Assembly: GCA_023101725.1 (NCBI GenBank)
Contig: JALJCO010009025.1
Span: forward strand, 372,001-436,000
Length of the DNA: 64,000 bases
Direction of reading: 5' to 3'
Source: Atherinomorus stipes
Taxonomy: Eukaryota; Chordata; Actinopteri; Atheriniformes; Atherinidae
Of this stretch, positions 54,901-64,000 are shown piece by piece (the first letter of the stretch is position 1; each line of letters begins with the position of its first letter). The translations under genes were made by a program, and so were the position numbers. The notes under the pieces are model-generated. The model saw nothing but the letters and a program-made list of their open reading frames with translations, ran no database searches and was not told the origin of the DNA.

Positions 54901-57900
54901 GTCCACTGTCCTCATGCTGGTGGTCACAGCCCTCTATACCATTGCAGGTAGCCACACGTGAAACAAAATTCATGGATAAACTGCTCAACTAAGACTTAAA
55001 AATGGATTTGTTTTGTCAAATAGGTCATTGGCTGCAGCTTCTTAAATGTGTGAATTTTTGGCTCGATTCAAATCAATTTAGTGGAGTTAAAACAAGTTTT
55101 TGTAGCATTTTAAAATGAAAAAAGCATCTTACTTGATCAAACAATAAAATGTTAAATAATCCAAATTAGGGCTGTGCGATATACTGATATGATATCGCAA
55201 TATGATATTTACATGAGAGAGATATGATATTTACACATATAGTTATATCACGGTATTAGTTATGCAATTTTTTTTGGTTTTATTTTGTCATGATGACCCG
55301 GCTGCACCTTGACTGACTACAAAGGGGTCACCTGATTATTTGATAAGGGTGGGAAAAAATATCGATACACTGAAATATCGCGATATTTTCATATGCCGAT
55401 ACCTTATCTATTTGTGCGGTATCGATCTATTTTACTAATGAAATCTTGTGAGAAATCATATTGTTACAAAATCTCTTGAGATTTCATGAAATACTACGAG
55501 ATTTGGTATGATGGAATGATGAAATCTCACGGTATTTCATGAAATCTTATAAGTTTTCGTAACAAAATGATGCTATCCTGCAAGATTTCATTTGTAAAAT
55601 AGATCGATACTGCGTTTTTAAATCTATCTATCTATAGATATATATATATGTATATATGGTATCGGCACATGAAAATGTCACAATATTTTAGTGTATTGAT
55701 ATCTTTTTCCACCCCTATCATTTAAACTGTCTGGAAAACAATCTTCCCCAAGACTTTTACAAAGAAATCATAAAAAACTAGCCAACTATCTTTAATTACT
55801 TTGATTTAACAAACATTTCTAACCAGTGGTTTGTCAGTTCCATCACTGCAGAGGAGCGATACCTTTACGCTAAACATGTTTCAATACTAAAGAAACAGGT
55901 GTTTGATATTAAATGAAACTTTCAGACAAATAAGGGTAAAAATACTGGTATATATCGTATGTCGTCATCTAAAATAAATATATTGTGATATATTTGGTCC
56001 ATGTCGCCCACCCCTTATCCAAATATATCTCTTTTCCTTTGTAGGTGGTCTTGCTGCTGTCATCTACACAGACACATTACAGACGTTTATCATGATCATA
56101 GGCGCAATCATCCTAACAATTACTGGTATGCACAATTTGCAACATTTCAAAGCAAACTCACGCTACTGTATGCAAACAAATGCAACCATTAATTGGACTG
56201 GATTAAAAAAAAAAAAAAACAATTTCATGGCCGATCATTTGTATCACTAGCTTTCAACAAGATTGGTGGGTATAGCAGCCTGGAGCGTGTGTACAGCATA
56301 GCAGTGCCCAGTAAGATCATCCCCAACAGTACCTGCCACCTGCCACGGGCTGACGCCATGCATCTGTTCAGAGATGCGGTCACTGGAGACCTGCCCTGGC
56401 CCGGCATGACTCTGGGCCTCACCATACTGGCCACCTGGTACTGGTGCACTGACCAGGTACGTCACAAACAGACACAACAAACAGACTTTTATTGATTTAG
56501 AGCAACATTGGCAAGATTTCAGGTTGGCCTTCAACCCAGCTTGAGATTTGATCGTATTTATTTATTTTTATTGTCTGAATTTAATAAATTATGTTTAACT
56601 ACCTTTAATACATTTTATTCTCGATAACTTTTAAATATTTTTTTCCAAGTATTTTTTGGGTTTTATTTGATCAACCTTAGATGTCCAGCACTTTGTTCAG
56701 CTGTGGCTGGTGTTTAAGCGTTTTATAAATAAATTGACGATGATAAAGTTCTTTTGTATTGTAAAATTAGTAGAATACAACTGAGCTATATATGTTATAT
56801 CCAGTGTAATGTGGAAAATGAGTGGCTTCTCTTTAAAGTCATGAAAAACAACTGATGCAAACTAATTGTCTGCAGCTGTCCACGGTGTAAGAAAACTGAA
56901 TTCTTAAATATACTGATCCAACCCACAGCAACATTTCAGTACAGCATGGTTATTGCAGAACTAGGAAGTTCCTGAAATAATAATGAGTATACTTTGGTTT
57001 TTATTTAAGCTACTTGCCCATTTGTTTGACTGTGGTATAATCATAGGACTGCATCCGCAAAGCAAAAGAAAAGAGGGCAGGCTCCACCCTGTTGCCCTGA
57101 CCATGCCAAGACTCCACTTGAAGGAATTTCCTTCCTTAGGGTCTGCCTGGGGCAGGTCTCTCTTCTTTCAGAAGGGTCTCAGAGGTCATCTACCTGAGAT
57201 GCTTACAAGAATGCAACCGCTCAGCATTAAGATGAGGCACCAAGAACTAACAGGAGAGACAATGTGTTAATCTCTTAGAGATGAGCAAATGTGTAAACCT
57301 GGGCATTTATCCAAACATGGCCTGTCACTGAGTAATAAGCCGTTCCTCTAGCAGGCTGAGAGTTTAATTCTCACTATTGAGTGAGGGTTGCTCACTATAA
57401 AATCAGATACTTTACTCTATCTGTATCTTTTCAGTATAAAGCTTCAATAAAGTGCTTCCATGTAAGACATCTGAGACTCCTGAGAGTCCAACCAGCACAA
57501 GCCAACCTGATCATTTTCACCACAATCCAGGCTTTGAAATCCTTTTAGAAACCAAAACTTGTATTTTTCAGCAGTCCTAAAAAAATACTTTTCTGTCCTC
57601 AAACATAGCCATTAAACTTGATTATCTCCAGATCAGTTGTCTGGTTTGGCAGATCCTGTAGGCTTAACTTATGTTCTGTCACTGTCAGTATGATTAACTG
57701 TCTTGAACTAGTTTTAAAAAACTGCCTGGTTAGGGCAAAAAACAGATCTGATTCAGAAAAAACGTCTTACTTTTTATTTAAAACATTCAGTTTTGGTCCC
57801 AAGACAGTGCTAAACATTTGCACATTTCTACATCTGTGCAAGTAATCGACAACTTCTGGCGGTTATTGAAAAGACACCAACATGGTAGCCCTGTCCTCTC

Positions 57901-60900
57901 ACCACCTGTAACCACACAGTGCTGTCAGTACTGAAGTTTGATTTGTATCAACGGGTACACAACTTACATATCTTACATCGCATCCCTGTGTTGGACTTGT
58001 ACAAACATTACCCAACAGTGTAAAAAAGGAAAGCGGCTGAGGTCATTCGGAGACGTTTGATCTAGGGATGTAACGATATGAAATTTCATATCACAGTTAT
58101 TGTGACCAAAATGATCACGGTTATCATTTTCATTGCGGTATTATTAAAGTCCCCTCCCAGTATCAGCAAAAATATCTAAAATGGGTCTAGACGTCTACTT
58201 TGCCCTTTTTAAAAAGGGGAAAAATACCCAGAGTACTGTCCATGTAGGTGCCTTTGTTGCCTTCTGCCATAAATTAAATGTTGCAAACTGAAACTGCTGA
58301 TTTTCCAGCAATGAGCAGCATCACTGTGAGTTTTTCAACTCACAGTTATCAATCATGGTTTTTAATGATAATTAAAATTTGAAACGGTATTAATAATCTT
58401 TGGGAATTTTATCATGGTTTATCATTTTACCGGTAATCGTTACATCCCTAGTTTGATCTAAATATTGTTTAACAGACTGAAGTGCCTGAGACAGCAGAGA
58501 AGAATATCAGAACTTACAAAGCAGAGTACCACATCTGTTAAAAAAGCCATCTGCAACACATCCCACTAAACAAATAGAAATTATCCCTGTCATCCTGTTT
58601 ATACATGTTTGTAAACACAAATCAGCTGATACATCCCTATTAGAAGTTTCTCATGCACTCTTCAGCTTCTGCTTGTGAAATCCATCATCATACATAGACT
58701 TTTTATGTTTGCTGTGACGCAGGGTTTCAAATCAGAGAGAGGACAGAAAACCCAGGGTGTAATCAGTCTCAGAGAAGGAAGTGTGTCAGCAAACACCCTT
58801 GTGTACCTGCACAGTTCTACCTGGCAGCTTTGTTATTCTGAGACACTTTCTTCTGAGACGCTCCTCCTCGCGGTCTCATGTTTCGAAAGTTGCTGAGTTT
58901 TGAGAGAGGCACTCCAAATAGGCCCGACGGGCCGGCTGGCGGCTGCGGAGACAGGTTATCTGTCTTCCTGTAGCCTGGGCTGTGTCGCCGCGGCGACCGT
59001 CCAGAGCGGGTGTCCGCCTGCAGGTGGGCTGAATCGGGCTGTGCCATTTGGCCCTGCCAGTAACGGTGTCCTCCTATCACAAGACCAGCCGCTCGGGTAG
59101 GGCGATGAAAACTTCCCGGTTTAGCAATGATGACTTTGGGCCCTTTCTGTCTCGCATCCCGACCTGGAGATCGTGAGGTTTGGAACAGCTGCACAGAAAT
59201 AGGAAGAACAGAAAGATGACTAGGAGGTCCACAGACTGTTTTAGTATTCATTCTTCAGTTCATCAGAATTCTCATTTTGGCTTGTTTGATGCAAACATTG
59301 AACCTTCTTGCACAAACATTTGGGTTGCAGTTGCACAGTTAAACAAAGACATGAGTACAGCTTTCTTTTGAGGCTGCAAACAAGTTTGTTAACAAAGAAA
59401 CTGAGCATGATGAAATTTTATGCTTGTTTAGTACTGTTGTCAGTAAAGCCTGTACTAGACTACTTATGACTAATCTGACAACATCTGAGTGTGTTGGTGT
59501 GATGTCTGGGAAAACATCCTGAGGCTTTTATAAAACAGTTAACATTTGCATTTAGCAGAGTTTTATTTTAACATGTGTTAAAGTCATTTTTTAAAGCCAT
59601 GGAGACAGGCTGTGGCTTTAAACAGGTATTATTTTCAGCATCGTGTAACTGGCACACAGACGCTGTGGGTCTTAACCAGTTTTATTTTCAGTTTTTCAGA
59701 GAAATGGCACACAGGTGCAGGGGAAATTCAACTCTTCTACTCGCTGGCTTTCCTGTCGTTACCTTAAGGCAATCTTAAGGTTGAACAGAGTTAATAACAA
59801 CTACATGCCTAACTGTAAGCTAAATTAAAACCACAAGTAAAAAGCCGATCTGTGTTCTTTCTAATCCTGACTATTCATTAAACATTAAGAAAAGATATAT
59901 GTTTATATGATCTCATCTAATGCCATTTGTTTTAAACAACCACAGTATGTCTGACATGCCAATATGACTTGTTTCAATAGCATAGCATGTTGTAAGAAAC
60001 CTTTAACTCAATAAGAGTTTTGGTGTTACTCCTTACTTTACATACTGCCCATTCTGATGTGAATGGCAAATATAACAGTTGGACTCTGGTTCTCAGCCAT
60101 TCTCAGGGGTTTGTCTGAATGGAGCTTAGAGGAGCTTTGACCCAGGTGTGACCTATGATTGACATACAGATGATTAAGCTGTCTTTGCCTTTGACTGATG
60201 GTTGAGACATCTTCGCTATGACGCTTTCACATTAACCAAAGGTTGGGGTTGTATGAGTAAGATTGATGGCTGCTCTAAATTCTGCTGCTTTAGTTTAAGG
60301 CCAAGGGGGGAAAAACACTACAAATTTACACCAGTGTTTCAATGCAAGAAAAGAAAGAAAGAAAACATGCATTTAGAAAAATCCTTTCAAAGTTTTAGGT
60401 TTAACTTTTTATTGCTACCTTGTCCTTATTCAGCACTTCTACAGGAGTTAAAGACCAGTTACATAAACCAAGGTAAAACTGTCTTGTGTGCAGAAGTGAA
60501 GAGTTTATAATAGGATCAAACATTATGACAGGGAAGTTTCCACCAGTCTTTGTAATCACAATTTGCCTTTTTCAACACCGCTGAAGCAGCGTAGGCTTTA
60601 AGTCTGGCTCATTAAACTGAAGGTAAAATCACTGCTTGGTGCTGGATTAGCTACACTATTACAATGCTGTGGGTGGTGATTCTGCTGTCATGTAACTGGA
60701 GACATTATGGGTGTTCGATAATGCTGTGCAGCATCTAGAGTTGATAGTTTAGTTACTTGTTTATTTATTTTTTACACTTCTACTTTTGCCGCTGTCTATT
60801 GGTTAAACTTTTCTAAAACTTTCCAACTTGTGATTTTATTCCCAGATTAAAGAATAAAAACAGTTTCCAGCAGCATTCTGTACTCAACTAAAAGGAATTT

Positions 60901-62021
60901 GGATAATAAAGACCCAGTTAATAGTCTCTGGGCTTACAGTGTCACCAAAACAATGCCTGCTTTGTCCTACCAACAACCCAAACTCCTTAATCATCAAACT
61001 TAATAAGGATAACATTTGCACACTAAAAACAATGGAACCCCCCCTCACACACTTACTTTATGCAGAATAAATAAACTATTCAGTATATGAGATAGTGTTA
61101 TACACTGTTATAATTTCCTTTGATATTTTTGAGCCTGCATCTTATTTAAGAAGTAATTTGAGACTAAAGCAATTGTGCAGATAAAGTGGAGATGATAGTG
61201 CTTTTTTGGAATCTTTAAGAAATCTGCTTCAGTCTGTCCTCAAATGTTTAGCAAAACAATTAGACAACCAATTACAGCCCTGCCCTGTTTGCTGATCCAA
61301 TCACTAACTAAAATCAACCACATAATGAATACAATGAAATGAAATGAAAAATGCTTTATTTGTCCCATTTTAATGGGATTTTTAATGTTGAAGTAGTTTT
61401 TTGTTTGTTTTTGTTCTATTTTAAGGTAATGTTCACATATCTGTTTCATGTCAGTGGGCAAAGCAAGTTGAGGTTGACAGAATGTATGAAAAGCCAAACA
61501 AAAGAATGAATTCATAAAAAGCCTAGAAATGAAATGAGGAAATAGCATTTTACTGTATTTATATTTTTTACATTTCTATTTATGTTTTAAAATGTATGTT
61601 TATGCTACTGCTTTGTGCAACAGATTATGCTTACTTGGCATATTGCCAGCTTCAACTGTTAAAACTGCTCACTCCTGAGTGTTTCAAAAACAGTTTCTTT
61701 TTCTTAAGTAGATGCTTTTTAGTGCATTTTTTGGGGCGGGGGGCATCTTTCACAATGCACATCTTTTTAATTGTGAACATTTATATCATATTTTAATTCT
61801 GTTTTTAAACTTGAATCCTTCAAGAGGGACTTGTTGGATTTATTTCTTTTTTATGTTTCTAATATTCGTGTGCTTGTGTTTACAGGTTATTGTACAACGG
61901 TCCCTGTCGGCTAAAAACATGAGTCATGTAAAAGGAGCGTCTATTTTTGCAGCGTATCTGAAGATGCTGTCTTTCATTTTCATCATTCTTCCTGGCATGA
62001 TCAGCCGAGCTCTCTATCCAG
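51915..62021 (+). CDS. slc5a10: Sodium/sugar cotransporter SGLT5, N-terminal part
   Basis: SLC5A10 is a plasma-membrane Na+-coupled mannose/fructose transporter, mainly renal in mammals. Nine exons in phase were traced: 51915-52022, 52129-52200, 53633-53737, 54230-54289, 54613-54717, 54842-54947, 56045-56125, 56251-56456 and 61886-62021. They give 326 residues of about 600; the gene continues off the right edge in phase 1. The first membrane helix is [18 protein letters not shown] (residues 19-36). [35 protein letters not shown] and [18 protein letters not shown] match my memory of human SGLT5 better than SGLT4, SGLT2 or SMIT2. NST at about residue 236 is a likely glycosylation site in the extracellular loop. 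Intron 8 and the region after exon 9 hold antisense fam83g exons. Exon 7 lies 28 bases after a hAT element. Confidence 0.95.
55167..56016. mobile_element. hAT element with nested element, slc5a10 intron 6
   Basis: The 8-bp direct repeat ATCCAAAT flanks both ends (55159-55166 and 56017-56024). The element starts TAGGGCTGTGCGATAT and ends GTCGCCCACCCCTT. A second palindromic element (about 55345-55715) with AGGGTGGGAAAAAATATCG ends lies inside. The right end falls just upstream of slc5a10 exon 7. It is non-coding. Confidence 0.85.
57040..57500 (+). repeat. Possible solo LTR
   Basis: Within slc5a10 intron 8, a TATAAAA motif (57396-57402) is followed about 45 bases later by AATAAAG (57447-57453) and then by a short downstream stretch. 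The order of promoter, poly(A) signal and U5-like tail is that of an LTR. Ends and target duplication are not resolved, and no internal genes follow. Confidence 0.3.
58063..58450. mobile_element. hAT MITE with perfect 8-bp target duplication
   Basis: The 388-bp element has inverted ends TAGGGATGTAACGAT and ATCGTTACATCCCTA. GTTTGATC is duplicated exactly on both sides (58055-58062 and 58451-58458). It lies in slc5a10 intron 8, downstream of the fam83g stop codon, so it may sit in the fam83g 3' UTR. Confidence 0.92.
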
Positions 62022-64000
62022 GTGCGTGCACGTACATGGGAGGAGAAAGCAAGCCTGCACACACACACGAGCACTCACATACGCCTTTTAATTAGGAAAT
62101 AAAAAGTAAGGTGTATTCACTTTGAGCAGGCAGCAGCTTGCTTTGCTACCTATAAATGACACATACCCACTCTAGAAAACACAGACGCGTGTGTGTGTGA
62201 GAATGAGACTGCATTTCTTATAAGTCTGTTGATGATAGATAAAATCTCTGGGAATCTCTGCAAGCAATTACTCAAAGTATTAAAAGGTTATTAGGGGTTT
62301 AAGGAAAGCGTTGTTGGCAGCATGAGACAGGTTTTCTTTCCAATCAAGAGTCCGTCAATTTATAGCAGAAAATCAGCAGGTATACATATTTGAACAGCTG
62401 GAATGTGCAACTTTTGGATGAATTATTAATGAAACAATTATTTTTAGTCTTTAAAAAAGTACAATAGACAGAAAAGGAGTGCTATATTAACAGCACAAAA
62501 ATGTACAACAATATAAGCAAAGAAAACAAATTCTACATTTTTTAGGAATTTCCTTTTAAATGAACTATTTCATCCCTTTGGGATTAGCAGTATTTAAAGT
62601 ATTGTACAGGATGCTCACCTGTCCTATGTGTCTGTGTGGGGACGGGTGTCCCTGTCTGCGTAGCTCCTGTGATTGGCGGAGGAGCAAAATGCTGTCCTCT
62701 GATTGGCTGGGCTCCCGCAACTCCAGCATACTCTGAGAAAGGCGGGCCATCATGTTGAGCCCATCTCCTTGACGATGGCCTCGACCTGATCCTGCCTGTG
62801 CACCATTGGTCAGTGGGTCATTTGACTCCTGCTGTGGACAGTCATAAAACTCCTCCTCTGATGCTGTGGACGCACTTGAGGGGTCCTCATTGCCTGCCCG
62901 ATCGCACATGACTTTCGTGCTGTCCTGGCTGCCCTCTTCATTACTTCCAGAGTCATCTTTCCTTGATGTTAGGCGGCCACGGCCTGGCGTCTTCTCCTTC
63001 TGTGTCGGCTCTTTGTTTACAGTTTCTGGTTGGTCCATTTTTACCAGAGTTACCTGTGCTTCACCAGGCTGCTCACAAAGGCCGGAGTCTATGACCAACT
63101 GCAGCGTGCGGCGTTTAGGAACAGGAGGAGCTGCAATTTGTATCTCTGGGGTTTGACTAACATTGTCTGAAGGCTGTGAATCAGCAGCAACTTTGGTTTG
63201 AGATATAGAAGAGTGTGCATCTGGTTTGAGAGTGTCCTGTGTGGGAGGGGTGTTGGGCTGTTGAGGGGACTCTGTGGAATCAGTCTGGTCTTTGTTTGGA
63301 GCTGTGTGTGGTTTGAGCTGTTTGGCGGTTGGACTTGTGGGAGTGGAGGCTTTTGGGCTTGAGTTCCCAGATGACTTTTTAGCTGTTTTTGTGTCCTGAC
63401 TTGAAGCTGGTTTCTCAGCCTGAGCTGGTGCCAGTGGGGAGCTGAACCGTATAGCCTGACTAATCTCAAACCTCTCTGACCTCTGTAAGTGAACCTGATT
63501 GGCTCGCTTGTCATCCCTGATATTGATAAAGCCAATTACATCACTTGGTGGGTCTGGCTCTGGCCAGGTGGGTAGGTATGGGATCAAGTACGCTTTCTCC
63601 AGATTGGCTAACCCGGGATGTATGGGTGGCTCTACGACAACCTCCTTCAGCCTTCCCTTTATCACCTTCAGCCCAGCGGGATTCTGGGAGTTTGAGTTCT
63701 TGTTGCTGGAGTTTTGGTCAGAGGAGGTGGGACTCGTGTGAGTTCCTGTGGCAACAAGTGCATATTTAGGATTGATGAGCTTCCTTGCAACAGCAGCTGG
63801 GACAGGAGCTGGTGCCATCTGAGGCACTGGCTCGGGAGCTGGCTCGTCCACCATGGGAACTTTATTGAGAGACACACCTCTGGACATGAAGTATAGGTCA
63901 CGAAACTGCATGTCGAAGGTCTCCACAGCCTGTCCTGTGACCACGGTGATGAGGTTGCGATCCAAACGGGACGAGGACCAAGTGAAACTGGAACACCAAA
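58817..64000 (-). CDS. fam83g: FAM83G (PAWS1), C-terminal part
   Basis: FAM83G/PAWS1 is a cytoplasmic and nuclear scaffold that binds casein kinase 1 through its DUF1669 domain and modulates BMP and Wnt signalling. Two minus-strand exons are seen: beyond 64000 to 62619, and 59188-58817. They join in phase 0 (donor CAG|GTGAGC, acceptor TTTCTGTGCAG). The visible product is about 585 residues. It opens with the end of DUF1669 ([19 protein letters not shown], then [19 protein letters not shown]). A long low-complexity Ser/Pro/Thr-rich tail follows, ending in a basic stretch, [11 protein letters not shown]...[11 protein letters not shown]. The frame continues leftwards in the protein past residue LDRN, so the apparent start at 63965 is not a real start. 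Assignment to the G member rests on its antisense position inside slc5a10, as in human. Confidence 0.9.
59250..61885. other. Shared intron of slc5a10 and fam83g, nothing recognised
   Basis: Between the last fam83g exon and slc5a10 exon 9, both genes are intronic. The sequence is AT-rich, with short poly-T runs, and I found no exon, RNA gene or bounded repeat. Confidence 0.5.

Noticed and set aside
63963..63965. Start codon for the fam83g exon at this point
   Set aside because: The triplet is TTG and the open frame, with FAM83 family residues, continues to the window edge, so the exon is internal.
1..64000. CRISPR arrays, bacterial operons, rRNA genes
   Set aside because: No direct-repeat and spacer pattern, no Shine-Dalgarno-led gene clusters and no rRNA sequence; the window is vertebrate nuclear DNA.

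Overview
The window is vertebrate nuclear DNA, almost certainly from a ray-finned fish. Its genes are split by GT-AG introns. The spaces between exons are filled with hAT-, Tc1/mariner- and Harbinger-like DNA elements, foldback MITEs, LINE 3' ends and dinucleotide repeats of the kinds typical of teleosts. No bacterial or organellar sequence is seen. Exons were assembled by hand from splice sites, reading phase and remembered family sequences; nothing was searched.

Layout. (1) About 2.0-14.2 kb, plus strand: the 3' part of caskin1, a presynaptic scaffold, with two SAM domains, a long proline-rich tail and its 3' UTR. (2) 12.3-19.9 kb: UTR, then a transposon-rich spacer with at least four foldback or nested elements. 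(3) About 19.9-21.9 kb, plus strand: a short spliced non-coding gene carrying two 83-nt box C/D snoRNAs that look like SNORD60, so it resembles the SNHG19 host gene. (4) 22.5-25.9 kb, plus strand: gng13, a G-protein gamma subunit, with a CpG-rich upstream leader. (5) 25.9-46.8 kb, minus strand: a complete chtf18, the large subunit of the alternative clamp loader, in 22 coding exons. Its introns hold LINE fragments, a Tc1-like pseudogene, nested hAT elements and a small membrane-protein reading frame. (6) 47-51.9 kb: spacer with repeats. (7) 51.9 kb to the right edge, plus strand: the first nine coding exons of slc5a10, a sodium/sugar cotransporter. The antisense gene fam83g is interleaved with it from 58.8 kb to beyond the right edge.

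From memory, CASKIN1, SNORD60/SNHG19, GNG13 and CHTF18 all lie on human 16p13.3. SLC5A10 with antisense FAM83G lies on 17p11.2. The window therefore keeps two linkage groups intact and joins them at about 47-52 kb. gng13 and chtf18 converge tail to tail with overlapping 3' ends. chtf18 and slc5a10 diverge. The genes share no pathway: synaptic scaffold, ribosome-biogenesis snoRNA host, taste/retinal G-protein signalling, sister-chromatid cohesion, sugar transport, and BMP/Wnt signalling.

The least explained items are the conserved-looking small transmembrane frame in chtf18 intron 18, the paired snoRNAs, a decoy splice cassette in caskin1, and a 581-bp insert bounded by 16-bp direct repeats.
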